Below, one piece after another: positions 24,201 to 33,600 of a stretch of DNA of 64,000 nucleotides (positions are counted from its first letter, which is position 1; each line of letters opens with the position of its first letter). Under the pieces are notes generated by a model. That model was not told the DNA's origin, searched no databases, and was given only the letters and a program-made list of their open reading frames with translations. Origin of the DNA: Promicromonospora sp. MEB111 (GTDB lineage Bacteria; Actinomycetota; Actinomycetes; Actinomycetales; Cellulomonadaceae); NCBI RefSeq assembly GCF_030209445.1, contig NZ_JARVSD010000010.1:1-64000 (forward strand), written 5' to 3'. The position numbers were made by a program, and so were the translations under genes.

Positions 24201-25120
24201 GACTCGTCGCCCTCGCCCGCGTCGTTCAGGACACGGCCGTTCAGCAGCCGGGCGCCGGGCGCGACGCCGCGGTTCTCGCCGTCGGACGCCTCGCCGCTGC
24301 CCGCGATGATCGAGGCGACGTGCGTGCCGTGGCCGAGGGCGTCGTGCGTGCTGCCCGAGCCGGTGAAGTCCCGTTCGAGGGCCACGATGCCCTGGTCCAG
24401 GTCGGGGTGGGTGGTGTCGATCCCGGAATCGAGGACCGCGACCGTCACGCCGGTGCCGTCGATGCCGAGGTCCCAGGTGTCGGTCGCACCGATCTGGGGC
24501 GTGGAGTCGGCGTCGGACACCTCGAGCGGGGCGTCCAGCCACACCTTGCTCACGGTTCCGCCGTCCTCGACGGCGTCCACGAGCCCGCGGGCGCCGTCCG
24601 CCGGGACGTCGCCCGCGACCGCGTCGATCGACTCCAGGGTCCGGTCGACGTCGAGGTCGAGCGTCCGCCAGGTCGGCTCCGCCGACCGGGCCGCGCGGGC
24701 GGTGGTGGTCTGCACGATCACCGGCAGGCCGGTGTCCTCGCCCGCGTCCGCGTCCTGCGCCGCCTCGAGGGCGGTGACGTCGAAGAGTCGGAGGTCCAGC
24801 CTCGCCGGCACCAGGTCGGCGACGTCCGACGGGACGACGAAGTAGTGACCCGCCGCGTCGCCGAAGGCGGCGTAGCTGACCGGGCGCCCGTCGGGCCGGG
24901 GCGCGGCCTCGAACCCGACGGTCGGTGTCCCGTCACCGGCGGTGCTGGTGGTGACCCGGTCACCGGTGACGAGGACGACGTCGGTGTCCGGGACCGAGGG
25001 CGGGGCCTCCGGCGTGGCGGCCGCGGCCGGCGGCGCGGAGCCTTCGGCTGCCGCCGTGGGCAGGGCGCCCACGACGAGTGCGGCGGCGGTGGCCGCGACG
25101 ACCAGTCTTCTTGCTCTCAC
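21272..25120 (-). CDS. Secreted subtilisin-like (S8) serine protease
   Basis: A 1282-residue exported protease. The signal peptide (about 1-25) precedes a propeptide-like region (about 45-210). The S8 domain has Asp in VAVLDSGIDTTHPDL, His in GHGTHVASIIAGSG, the oxyanion Asn region IAAGNEG and Ser in MSGTSMATPHVAGAAAL, so the triad is complete. Downstream lie beta-sandwich modules, a PA-like segment (VVLVEDTGDLT, AGAVAVIVYGS) and a C-terminal Ig-like domain. The GTG at 25120 is chosen because GGGAG lies 6 bases upstream and the signal peptide begins there; the open frame continues upstream without coding character. A role in nutrient proteolysis is likely. Confidence 0.92.
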   Translation of the reverse strand: MRARRLVVAATAAALVVGALPTAAAEGSAPPAAAATPEAPPSVPDTDVVLVTGDRVTTSTAGDGTPTVGFEAAPRPDGRPVSYAAFGDAAGHYFVVPSDVADLVPARLDLRLFDVTALEAAQDADAGEDTGLPVIVQTTTARAARSAEPTWRTLDLDVDRTLESIDAVAGDVPADGARGLVDAVEDGGTVSKVWLDAPLEVSDADSTPQIGATDTWDLGIDGTGVTVAVLDSGIDTTHPDLDQGIVALERDFTGSGSTHDALGHGTHVASIIAGSGEASDGENRGVAPGARLLNGRVLNDAGEGDESWAIDAMEWAASNDADVINMSLGVRGGYTDGTDPAALAVDSISERYDTLVTIAAGNEGNWGTPFTVTTPGTADSALTVGAVTDSDDIAYFSSMGPRSGDYAIKPDIAAPGDGIVAARAAGTTPDVPVGDHYAAMSGTSMATPHVAGAAALLKQARPELDGEALKSVLMGSAQPAGNSVFAEGAGRAWVPGAIGEAVYATPASLSFGLFDSPRADQTPRTQTVTYTNDSDTAVDVDLTLSVNAGDGVPVPAGVASLSTDTLTIPAHGSASADVTIDPRSDEPDIFAGVLRATGAGFPAVRTVLAFQIDPDMYTLRIEASRLGGRPADNPDAGWVHGIDDPDVNQWFQFTDGVAEVSLPAGRYAVQGQLFDAVSPAAAYFDGVVNFTRDVDLTAADTTLTLDGSRAVPVRMETPKKVAPRALASELVRDLPGRSGPVITSTSFSTGDYTGGMDLAAYMLRDGGPLVGETTVTSRYLLDQPLLDVAAVGGGRTLDVSRELGHAVRSPRYAGRMSARLVDAGTGTPEELAAVPADGAVVLVEDTGDLTLNPQSQAAADAGAVAVIVYGSTPGPFYHQVDNRTINTMSDQAVPTLTLKRDLGRKLVEAAHRGATLRGTGRATPSYQYALGYSEQGRTIPRSLTYRPSAKDLAAVETELRSFKPFAPGLRNAERLTLTSGSTMSGWQQSWTSGAVSGRTVYYSTQPGVRFQRGSTAAQGLNAWPAWIDGAAVTYEPGRQPKETYNAQVHHGGFWESPAAPQDAAVYRDGSTLGIDLPYRVDGEGHAQEWGPDEASTGRFRVWQGDRLLTDDTNGTYATQDVGTGKERFRLRLETHRDTPWWPLSTDVTTEWGFVSGSSKAPEVLPLLQLDYGVQGLDAYNTTSRRSTTLDLQVSHQDGAAGAAPVTSLKLWSSTDGGAHWTPVRVTRASGHGPGHDRSGTYSATITAPPGSTTVSLRSEARDAAGATFSETVIDAFAVNARR

Positions 25121-25296
25121 AACGATCTCCCAGTGGTTCCGCAGCGGTACGGAGGGGTGGAACAGTCGCTGCAGACGCTGACAGGCCTGGGAGCCGTTGG
25201 TGTGACGTGCGTGTGTCGTAACGATTTCGATGTAGCCGGATGTTCCGGTCATCGACCGGTTCGTCCCGCCGGGTGGGGACGCCCGGGTGGGGACGC

Positions 25297-25542
25297 TCAG
25301 CGCAGCGTCGGCCCCTCCACGGGCACCGGCCCGTGGGCGCCCGAGCGCTTGATCTCCAGGTTGAGCGTGTTGCGCGACGTCGGGATGACGACGACCTGCG
25401 CCTCGCCGCCGTCGGTGTCGATCGCGCGCACGTGCAGGTGCCCGTCCTTGAGCTTGAGTGCGAACTGGTCGGCCCCGGCGACGAAGCGCACCTCGCTGTC
25501 GTCGGTGATCACGGTGGGTCCGGTGGGCAGGGTCTTCGGCAT
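25297..25542 (-). CDS. Small conserved-looking protein, unknown function
   Basis: An 81-residue protein, MPKTLPTGPTV then alternating strands (FVAGADQFALKLKDGHLHVR, AQVVVIPTSR), with no signal peptide or membrane segment. The ATG at 25542 is chosen over an upstream in-frame ATG because a CATGCT box lies 6 bases before it and the upstream residues look non-coding. It stands alone between the protease and a divergent small membrane protein. Function unknown. Confidence 0.6.
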   Translation of the reverse strand: MPKTLPTGPTVITDDSEVRFVAGADQFALKLKDGHLHVRAIDTDGGEAQVVVIPTSRNTLNLEIKRSGAHGPVPVEGPTLR

Positions 25543-25644
25543 GGGTACAGCATGCCTCAGCGGCGGGGAGCGCCCGTCCGCGTCCACCCCTGGTCCGGCG
25601 CAAGATCAGCCTCCGGGGGGAGGACTCGCGTGCCGGTACCTGCT

Positions 25645-25650
25645 TACGTT
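25645..25650 (+). promoter_or_regulatory. Leaderless-type -10 box TACGTT
   Basis: TACGTT ends 6 bases before the ATG at 25657, with no ribosome site between. Confidence 0.5.
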
Positions 25651-25656
25651 GGGGGC

Positions 25657-25896
25657 ATGGCACACACCGGACCGGACGACCAGGGTGGGGACGACACGGG
25701 CTCGACCTCGACCGCCGGCTGGAACTGGGGCGCCGGCGTCGCCGTCGGCCTGTGCATCGGGCTGACGCTCGGTATCGCGCTGGACAACCTCGCGATCGGC
25801 ATCGCGCTCGGCGTGGCGTTCTTCCCGGTGTTCGCGATGATGCGGGGCACCACGGCGTCCGAGGACGAGACGGCCGGCGACGACGAGAAGCGGTAG
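25657..25896 (+). CDS. Small membrane protein
   Basis: A 79-residue protein with a polar acidic N-terminus (GPDDQGGDD), two closely spaced hydrophobic segments (WGAGVAVGLCIGLTLGIA and IGIALGVAFFPVFAMM) and an acidic tail ending in DDEKR. It looks like a helical hairpin in the membrane. Start placed by the TACGTT box 6 bases upstream. No function can be assigned. Confidence 0.65.
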   Translation: MAHTGPDDQGGDDTGSTSTAGWNWGAGVAVGLCIGLTLGIALDNLAIGIALGVAFFPVFAMMRGTTASEDETAGDDEKR

Positions 25897-25975
25897 CCGC
25901 CCGACGTCGCCGGCTCGGCGCGGTCCCGTACGACGTGATCCGCCAGCGGTCTGAATTGCCCTTGCCCGCCCGTGC

Positions 25976-25981
25976 CAGGAT
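25976..25981 (+). promoter_or_regulatory. Possible -10 box CAGGAT
   Basis: CAGGAT ends 6 bases before the GTG at 25988, the same geometry as the leaderless genes but a weaker hexamer. Confidence 0.3.
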
Positions 25982-25987
25982 GCGACG

Positions 25988-26854
25988 GTGGAGATCACCG
26001 ACGTCACGCGTGCGATCGCGGCTGCGACCTCCCTCGCCGCATCGCTCGACCTCCCGGCCGACGACGCCGTCGTGCTGCACGACTCGAACAAGCTCGCGCT
26101 GCGGCTGACGCCGTGCGACGTGTTCGCCCGGGTCGCCCCGGTGGGGCAGGAGGTCGCGCAGTTCGAGGTCGACCTCGCTCAGCGGCTCGCCGAGGTCGGA
26201 TCACCGGTGGGCCGGTTGGAGCCCCGGGTGGACCCGCGGGTGCACGTACGCGACGGCTTCGCCGTGACGTTGTGGACCTACTACGAGCCCGTGACACCCG
26301 GCGCATCACCGGCCGATGTCGCCAAAGCGCTGGAGGAGCTGCATGCCGGCATGCGTGCGGTCGACGTGCCGAGCCCGCGGTTCACGGACCGGGTCACGGA
26401 GGCGGAGGTGATCGTCGCCGACCCGGACCGCTCGCCGGAGCTCGCCGACGCGGACCGCGTGTTCCTCGGCGGCAGGCTCGCGGACCTGCGGCGGGCGATC
26501 GAGGAGCGCGGCGCCGTGGAGCAGCTGCTCCACGGCGAGCCGCACCCGGGCAACGTGCTCAGCACGACGAGCGGCGCGTTGTTCGTCGATCTCGAGACGT
26601 GCTGCCGCGGACCCGTCGAGTTCGACCTCGCCCACGTTCCCGAGGCGGTCTGCGAGCACTACCCGGGCGTCGACCGGGAGCTGCTGGACGAGTGCCGGCA
26701 GCTCCTCCTCGCGATGGTCGCCGCCTGGCGGTGGGACGTCGACGACCAGTTCCCGCGGGGGAGGCTGTTCGGGGAGGAGCTGCTGCGCGTGCTGCGCGAG
26801 GGTGCTCCCTGGCCGACCCTCGACACGGTGGTCGAGCGCCTGGACGGCCGGTAG
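25988..26854 (+). CDS. APH-family phosphotransferase
   Basis: A 288-residue cytoplasmic kinase-like enzyme of the aminoglycoside phosphotransferase/choline kinase fold. The catalytic loop reads HGEPHPGNVL (usual HxDxxxxN has Asp where Glu stands here) and the metal motif is FVDLET. The family phosphorylates small molecules; some members give antibiotic resistance, many are housekeeping or metabolite kinases. Nothing in the context points to resistance. GTG start chosen by position. Confidence 0.78.
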   Translation: MEITDVTRAIAAATSLAASLDLPADDAVVLHDSNKLALRLTPCDVFARVAPVGQEVAQFEVDLAQRLAEVGSPVGRLEPRVDPRVHVRDGFAVTLWTYYEPVTPGASPADVAKALEELHAGMRAVDVPSPRFTDRVTEAEVIVADPDRSPELADADRVFLGGRLADLRRAIEERGAVEQLLHGEPHPGNVLSTTSGALFVDLETCCRGPVEFDLAHVPEAVCEHYPGVDRELLDECRQLLLAMVAAWRWDVDDQFPRGRLFGEELLRVLREGAPWPTLDTVVERLDGR

Positions 26855-26905
26855 CCCGCAGGCCACGTGCCACGTGCCGGGCGCCGGGTCGGCCGGCCGG
26901 TCCGA

Positions 26906-26911
26906 TAGCGT
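26906..26911 (+). promoter_or_regulatory. Leaderless-type -10 box TAGCGT
   Basis: TAGCGT ends 7 bases before the ATG at 26919. Confidence 0.5.
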
Positions 26912-26918
26912 GCCCACC

Positions 26919-27158
26919 ATGACGGAGACGCCGGGCGAGAACACCTTTGACCAGCAGATCGTGCAGCTCATCCCCGCCGACGGATGGGTGGCCGTGTACA
27001 AGGACGGAAAGACCGAGATGCGCGCGCCGTTGGTGGCCTGGGGGTTGCGGCGCGACGGGCAGGTCGTTCCGCTGGACACCAATCCCGCGGGCGACGTCGG
27101 CGACCCCCGGTCGACCGCCAACTTCGACCGCGTCGAACGGATCATCGGGCTTCGCTAG
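26919..27158 (+). CDS. Small cytoplasmic protein of unknown function
   Basis: A 79-residue protein with no export signal. It contains LIPADGWVAVYKDG, APLVAWGLRRDGQVVPLD and a closing FDRVERIIGLR, suggesting a small beta-rich fold. The TAGCGT box 7 bases before the ATG fixes the start. It precedes recC by 75 bases, but recC has its own -10 box, so co-transcription is not needed. No family recognised. Confidence 0.65.
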   Translation: MTETPGENTFDQQIVQLIPADGWVAVYKDGKTEMRAPLVAWGLRRDGQVVPLDTNPAGDVGDPRSTANFDRVERIIGLR

Positions 27159-27221
27159 CGCCAGGCGGGGCCGGCGGACCCGCCGCAACGCTCGATGCGC
27201 CCCAAAGCCGACCGGGAGAGA

Positions 27222-27227
27222 TACGTT
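27222..27227 (+). promoter_or_regulatory. Leaderless-type -10 box of recCBD
   Basis: TACGTT ends 6 bases before the recC ATG at 27234. Confidence 0.5.
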
Positions 27228-27233
27228 GGCGTG

Positions 27234-30200
27234 ATGGCGGTCGTCCTTCATCGTGCTCCGCGCACCGACCTGCTCGCGGAGGCACTGGGGGACCTGCTGG
27301 CCACGCCCCTGGAGGACCCGTTCGCGACCGAGGTCGTCGTGGTGCCCGCCCGCGGCGTCGAGCGATGGCTCGCGCAGCGCCTCAGCCACCGGCTCGGCGC
27401 CGCCCGCGGGCAGGACGACGGTGTGTGCGCGGGCGTGGACCTGCGGTCGCCGGGCTCGCTGTTCGCCGAGGTCACGGGCACGCGCGACGACGACCCGTGG
27501 GCGCCGGACGCGCTGACCTGGCCGCTGCTGGCGGCGATCGACGCGAGCCTCGACGAGCCGTGGGCCGCGCTGCTCGCCCAGCACCTCGGGCACGGGATAC
27601 CGGGCGAGGAGGGTGACCTGCGGCGCGGCCGCCGGCTGTCCGTCGCCCGCCGGCTCGCGCGGCTCCTCGCGGGTTACGCCGCCCAGCGCCCGGCGCTGGT
27701 CGCGGACTGGGCCGCGGGCCGCGACACCGACGGGTGCGGGCGCGCGGTCCCGGCCGACCTCGCGTGGCAGCCGCCGCTGTGGCGCGCCCTGGCCGAGCGG
27801 GTCGACGCCGAACCGCCGCACGCGCGGCACGCCGCCGTCGTCGAACGGCTGCGCGCCGCACCCGGGGCCTTCGACCTGCCCCCGCGCCTGTCCCTGTTCG
27901 GCCACACCCGCCTGGCCGCGAGCGAGGTGGACCTGGTCGGCGCGCTCGGCGCCCACCGCGACGTGCACCTGTGGCTGCCGCACCCCTCCGCGCCCCTCTG
28001 GTCGGTGCTCGAGGACCTCGGCGGCCCCGTCGACCGGGCGCGGGACCGTTCCCACGAGCGCGCCGGACATCGGCTCCTGGCCACGCTCGGCCGCGACACG
28101 CGCGAGCTGCAGCGCACGCTGTCCGCGATCGAGCTGCGCGACGAACCCGTCGCCGCGGCGGACGACGACGGCGGCACCGCCGGCGACGAGGAACCGCCGT
28201 CGACCCTGCTGCGGATGCTGCAGCACGACCTGCGCGCCGACGCCGTGGGCGACGCCGGCGCACGGCTCCTGGACCCCGCCGACCGGTCGGTCCAGGTGCA
28301 CGCCTGCCACGGCCCGGCCCGGCAGGTCGAGGTGCTGCGCGACGTGCTGCTCGGCCTGCTGGCCGACGACCCGGCGCTCGAGCCGCGCGACGTGCTCGTC
28401 ATGTGCCCCGACATCGAGACCTACGCGCCCCTGGTCACCGCCGCCTTCGGCCTGGCCGACGTCGTCGGGCCGCACGGCCACCCCGCGCACGGCCTGCGGG
28501 TACGGCTCGCCGACCGGGCGCTGGACCGGACCAACCCGCTGCTCGCGATCGGGGTCCGTCTCCTGGACCTCGCCGGCGGCCGGGCGGGCGTCGGCGACGT
28601 CGTGGACCTGGCCCACGCCGATCCCGTGCGCCGCCGCTTCGGGTTCCGCGACGACGACCTGGAACAGCTCGCCCGCTGGGCGCGCGAGACCGGTGTGCGG
28701 TGGGGGTTCGACGCCGCGCACCGCGCCGACCTCGGCCTGGCCGACTACGGGTCCGGCACCTGGCAGGAGGGCCTGGACCGGCTGCTGACCGGGGTAGCGA
28801 TGTCGGACGACACGGGCACCTGGCTCGAGCGCGTCCTGCCGCTGGACGACGTCGGCAGCGGGCAGGTCGAGCTCGTCGGCCGCCTGACCGAGCTCGTGGA
28901 GCGGCTCCGGGACGTCACCGACGCGCTCGTGGGCGGGCATCCGCTGGAGCACTGGCTGACCACGCTCGAGGACGGCGTCGCGGCGCTCACCACCGTGCCG
29001 GCCGCCGACGCGTGGCAGCTCGCCCAGGTGCGGCGCGAGCTGGCCCGCGTGCGCGCCGACGCACCCGACCCGGCGGTGCCCCTGCGGCTGCCGGACGTGC
29101 GCGCGCTGCTCGCCGACCGCGTGGCCGGCCGCCCGACCCGCTCCAACTTCCGCACCGGCACGCTCACCGTGGCCACGCTCGTCCCGATGCGGTCGGTGCC
29201 GCACCGCGTCATCGCCCTGCTGGGTCTCGACGACGGGGTGTTCCCGCGCGTCGGCATCACCGACGGCGACGACGTGCTGGCCCGCGAGCCGAGGACGGGC
29301 GAGCGCGACCCGCGCAGCGAGGACCGGCAGCTGTTCCTCGACGCGATCCTCGCCGCGACCGGGACCCTCGTGGTGACCTACAGCGGCGCCGACGAGTACT
29401 CGGGGCAGGAACGGCCGCCCGCGGTGCCGCTGGGCGAGCTGCTCGACGCCCTCGACGAGACGGCCCGGACGCCCGACGGGCGCCCGGTGTCCCGAGCCGT
29501 GACCGTGCGCCACCCGCTGCAGCCGTTCGACCGGCGCACCGTCGAACCCGGCGCCCTCGTGCCCGGCACCGCCTTCACCTTCGACCGCGCGGCCCTGGCG
29601 GGGGCCCGGGCCGCGGCCGGTCCGCGCACCCCGGCCGGGCCGTTCCTCGCCGCGCCGCTCGCACCGGCGGCGCTCACCGGGTCGGGCGACGGCGTCGTCG
29701 CCCTCGACGACCTGCTCGCGTACTACCGCTCGCCCGCGGGCGGGTTCCTCGTCCAGCGCCTCGACGTCGGCCGCTCCTGGGACGAGGAACCGCTCGACGA
29801 CGGCCTGCCCGTCGAGCTCGACGGCCTGGGCCGCTGGGCCGTGGGGGAGCGGGTGCTGCGCGACGTGCTGCACGGCACGACGCCGGAGGACGCCGTCCAG
29901 AAGGAGTGGCGCCGCGGCCAGCTCCCGCCCGGCCGCCTCGGTTGGCGCCCCCTGGTCCGCGTCGCCGAGGAGGTGGGCCCGCTCGCCGACGCCGCCTCGG
30001 GGCTGCGGGCGAGCCCCGCACGCGTCGTGGACGTCGACGTCGACCTGCGCGACGGGCGCAGCCTGCGCGGCTCCGTGCCCGGTGTGCACGGCGACCGCCT
30101 GGTCGCGGTGTCGTACGCCCGGCTCGGCGGTAGGCAGCGCCTGCAGACCTGGATCCGGCTGCTGGCGCTCGCGGCGTCCGACGACGACCGGCCCTGGGTC

Positions 30201-30641
30201 GGCTACACGCTCGGCCGGCCGACCAACCCGCGCTCGCGCCAGACGTGGCAGGGATCCCGGCTGGGGCCGCTGGACCATACGGCCGTGGACCTGCTGCGTG
30301 ACCTCGTCGCGCTGCGCGACCGCGGGCTCACCGAGCCGCTGCCCCTGCCGGTCAAGGCGTCGGCGCTCTACGCCGAGGCACGCCGCAGCCGCGCCGACCC
30401 CGCCGAGGCGTGGTTCCGGGCCGGGCAGACCTGGACCGGGCAGCGAGGGCCGGGCGGGCGCCTCGACGGCGAGGGCGCCGAACCCGAGCACGTCCGCGTC
30501 CATGGCCTCGGTGCCCCGCTGCCCGGGACCGACGAGGAACCGCGCTCCGGCGAGGAGCAGCCGGGGGAGACCACCCGCTTCGGCGCGCTGGCGATGCGCG
30601 TCTGGAGCCCGCTGCTGGAGAGCGAGAGGTTCAGCGAGTGA
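27234..30641 (+). CDS. recC: Exodeoxyribonuclease V subunit gamma
   Basis: The 1135-residue RecC subunit of the RecBCD helicase-nuclease, which processes double-strand ends for recombination and degrades foreign linear DNA. In RecBCD systems RecC scans for Chi. Family features: the N-terminal VVVPARGVERWLAQRLSHRL, ATPase-like SLFGHTRLA, VLVMCPDIETYAPLV, and the highly conserved VIALLGLDDGVFPR. Its stop TGA shares a base with the recB ATG. The start follows a TACGTT -10 box. The gene order recC-recB-recD matches that of other actinobacteria. Confidence 0.93.
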   Translation: MAVVLHRAPRTDLLAEALGDLLATPLEDPFATEVVVVPARGVERWLAQRLSHRLGAARGQDDGVCAGVDLRSPGSLFAEVTGTRDDDPWAPDALTWPLLAAIDASLDEPWAALLAQHLGHGIPGEEGDLRRGRRLSVARRLARLLAGYAAQRPALVADWAAGRDTDGCGRAVPADLAWQPPLWRALAERVDAEPPHARHAAVVERLRAAPGAFDLPPRLSLFGHTRLAASEVDLVGALGAHRDVHLWLPHPSAPLWSVLEDLGGPVDRARDRSHERAGHRLLATLGRDTRELQRTLSAIELRDEPVAAADDDGGTAGDEEPPSTLLRMLQHDLRADAVGDAGARLLDPADRSVQVHACHGPARQVEVLRDVLLGLLADDPALEPRDVLVMCPDIETYAPLVTAAFGLADVVGPHGHPAHGLRVRLADRALDRTNPLLAIGVRLLDLAGGRAGVGDVVDLAHADPVRRRFGFRDDDLEQLARWARETGVRWGFDAAHRADLGLADYGSGTWQEGLDRLLTGVAMSDDTGTWLERVLPLDDVGSGQVELVGRLTELVERLRDVTDALVGGHPLEHWLTTLEDGVAALTTVPAADAWQLAQVRRELARVRADAPDPAVPLRLPDVRALLADRVAGRPTRSNFRTGTLTVATLVPMRSVPHRVIALLGLDDGVFPRVGITDGDDVLAREPRTGERDPRSEDRQLFLDAILAATGTLVVTYSGADEYSGQERPPAVPLGELLDALDETARTPDGRPVSRAVTVRHPLQPFDRRTVEPGALVPGTAFTFDRAALAGARAAAGPRTPAGPFLAAPLAPAALTGSGDGVVALDDLLAYYRSPAGGFLVQRLDVGRSWDEEPLDDGLPVELDGLGRWAVGERVLRDVLHGTTPEDAVQKEWRRGQLPPGRLGWRPLVRVAEEVGPLADAASGLRASPARVVDVDVDLRDGRSLRGSVPGVHGDRLVAVSYARLGGRQRLQTWIRLLALAASDDDRPWVGYTLGRPTNPRSRQTWQGSRLGPLDHTAVDLLRDLVALRDRGLTEPLPLPVKASALYAEARRSRADPAEAWFRAGQTWTGQRGPGGRLDGEGAEPEHVRVHGLGAPLPGTDEEPRSGEEQPGETTRFGALAMRVWSPLLESERFSE

Positions 30642-33600
30642 TGGACGGCTTCGACGGCGTCTTCGACCTGGCCGGGCCGCTGCCGCGGGACACGGCGCTG
30701 CTGGAGGCCAGCGCGGGCACCGGCAAGACCTTCGCGATCGGCGCGCTCGTGACCCGCTACGTCGCCGAGGGCGTCGTGCCGCTCGACCAGATGCTCGTGG
30801 TGACCTTCGGCCGCGCCGCGACCCAGGAGCTGCGCGACCGCGTGCGCGGCGCCCTGCTGCGCGCCGAGCGCACCTTCGCCGCCGCCCTGGCGGGCCGCGA
30901 CACCGGCCCGGTGGACGCCGTCCTCACGGCGCTGCTCGACGTCGACGGCGCCGAGCGGGCCCTCCGGCACCGGCGGCTGGCCGACGCCCTGGCCGCGTTC
31001 GACCACGCCACCATCGCCACGATCCACCAGTTCTGCCAGCTTGTGCTGCGCTCGCTCGGCGTCGCCGGGGACACCGAGCCCGGCGCCGAGCTGGTCGAGT
31101 CCCTGACCGAGCTCACCGTCGAGGTGGTCGACGACCTCTACCTGCGCCGGTACGGCAGCGACCCCGAGCCACCACCGTTCGACCGGGCCTGCGCCCTCAA
31201 GGTCGCCACGGCAGCCGTCGAGGACCCGCGCGCCGCGCTCGCCGACGCGGACCCCGACGACGCCGTCGGCTCGGCGCGCGTCTCCTTCGCCCGCGCGGTG
31301 CGCGCGGAGATGGAGCGGCGCAAGCGGCGGCTCGGCATCCTGTCCTACGACGACCTGCTCGGCCGGCTCGCGGACGCCCTGGACCCGGCAGCGGCCGACG
31401 GCGGCGCCGCCGTCGGCGCACGCATGCGCGAACGCTGGAAGGTGGTGCTGGTCGACGAGTTCCAGGACACCGACCCCGTGCAGTGGCAGGTGCTGGAGCG
31501 GGCGTTCGGTACCGGGCAGCCGGGGGCGCAGCCGGCGGCACCTGCGGCGCGGACGCAGGCCATGGTGCTGGTCGGCGATCCCAAGCAGGCCATCTACGCC
31601 TTCCGCGGCGGCGACGTCGTCGCCTACCTCGATGCCGCCCGGGGCGCGACCACGCGCGCGACGCTGGGCAGCAACTGGCGCTCGGACGCGCCGCTGGTCG
31701 ACACCCTGGGGGTGCTGCTGGGCAACGCGGCGCTCGGCCACGACGAGATCGTGGTGCACCCGGTCACGGCGGAGGGCGGGGGCAGCCGTCTGGCCGGTGC
31801 GCCGCACCCGGCGCCGTTCCGGCTGCGGCAGGTGCTGCGCGACGGGCTGCCCCAGTACAAGGGGCTCGTCAAGGCCGCCCCGGCACGCGAGCACGTCGCG
31901 ACGGACCTTGCCGCGGACGTCGCCGGCCTGCTCGCCTCGGGCGCGACATGGGACGGGCGCCCCCTGGTGCCCGGCGACGTCGCCGTCCTGGTCTCGGCGC
32001 GGACGCACGGCCGGCTCGTGCAGGACGCGCTCGCCGCGCGTGGTGTGGCGGCGGTCATGCCCGGCGGCGACGTGTTCGAGACACCGGCCGCCGACGAGTG
32101 GCTGACGCTGCTGGAGGCGCTGGAGTCCCCGCACCGCTCGGGCCTGGTGCGGGCCGCCGCCCTCACACCGTTCCTCGGCCGCACGGCTGCCGACCTCGTC
32201 GCGGGCGGTGACGCGGGCGGTGACGCGGGTGGTGAGGCCCTGACCGCCCGAGACGCCGACACCCTGCGCGGCTGGGCGCTCCTGCTCCGCCACCGGGGCG
32301 TGGCCGCCCTGCTGGAGGCCGCCGAGGAGCGCGGGCTGAGCAGCCGGGTGCTGGCCCGGGCCGAGGGCGAACGGCTGCTGACCGACGTCCGCCACCTGGG
32401 GCAGCTCCTGCACGAGGTGAGCGCCGCCGAGTCGCTCGGCCTGACCGCCCTGCTGGCCTGGTTCCGCGGCGAGCGGCGCCGCACGGGCACGGCCGAGCGG
32501 CCCCGCCGCCTGGACTCGGACGCCGCGGCCGTGCAGATCGTCACCGTGCACGGCAGCAAGGGCCTGCAGTACCCGGTGGTCTACCTGCCGTTCGGCTACG
32601 ACAACTACGCGCGCCCGGTCGAGATCGCGCTCTACCACGACGAGCGCGGCGCGCGCACGATCGACGTCTCCGGCTCCGGCGCGCCGTGGGACGCCCACTG
32701 CGCCGCGCACCGCGCCGAGGAGGACGGCGAGGAGCTCCGCAAGCTCTACGTGGCCCTGACCCGCGCGCAGTCGCAGGTCGTGGCGTGGTGGGCGCCGACG
32801 TCGAGCACCCCGACCAGCGGGCTGCACCGCCTCCTGTTCGGCCGCACCCCCGGCACCCGGCAGGTGCCGGCCACGCAGCCGGTCAAGGACGACACCTACG
32901 CCACGCGGGTGCTGGGGCTGCTCCAGGAGCTGGGCGGACCCGCCGCCGAGCTCGCCGTGCCCGCCGCGGCGTCCGCCCCCGTCCCCGCGGACCGGCACGC
33001 GCCCTACGAGGCGCGGGCCTTCGACCGCACCGTCGACACCGGATGGCGGCGCACCTCCTACAGCGGGCTCGTCGCGGCCGGCGAGGCCGTCGCGGGTGCG
33101 GGTGCGGGTGCGGGTGCCGGCGCGGGGGTGGGCAGCGAACCCGAGGCCGCCGGCACGGACGACGAGCCGGACGCTCCCGAGACCGACGCCGACGAGCCGG
33201 CCGCGCCCGACGGCGCTGCGGCGTCGCCCATGGCCGACCTGCCCACGGGCGCCGCCTTCGGGTCCCTGGTGCACGCAGTGCTGGAGCACATCGACCCGTT
33301 CGCGGCCGACCTGCGCGCCGAGCTGCTGGAACACGTCACCGAACAGCTGCGCTGGTGGCCCGTGCAGGCCGACCCGGTGGCGCTCGCCGACGGGCTCCTG
33401 CCGCTGCACCGCACGCCGCTCGGCCCGCTGGCCGGTGGCCTGACGCTGGGCGAGATCGGCCGGGCGGACCGGCTCCGCGAGCTGACGTTCGAGCTGCCGC
33501 TGAACGGGGGTGACCTCGTCGGTGGTGGGCTCGGCGGCCCTGCCGAGCCGAGGCTGGGCGACCTCGCGCCGCTGCTGCGCGCACTCCTGCCCGCCCACGA

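Noticed and set aside
26559-30503. 1314-codon minus-strand frame opposite recC
   Set aside because: Same GC-skewed shadow effect; no start signal and no domain, while recC on the plus strand carries clear family motifs.
33092-33115. GCGGGT repeats as a CRISPR or satellite
   Set aside because: Contiguous hexanucleotides with no spacers, in frame inside recB; simple coding repeat.
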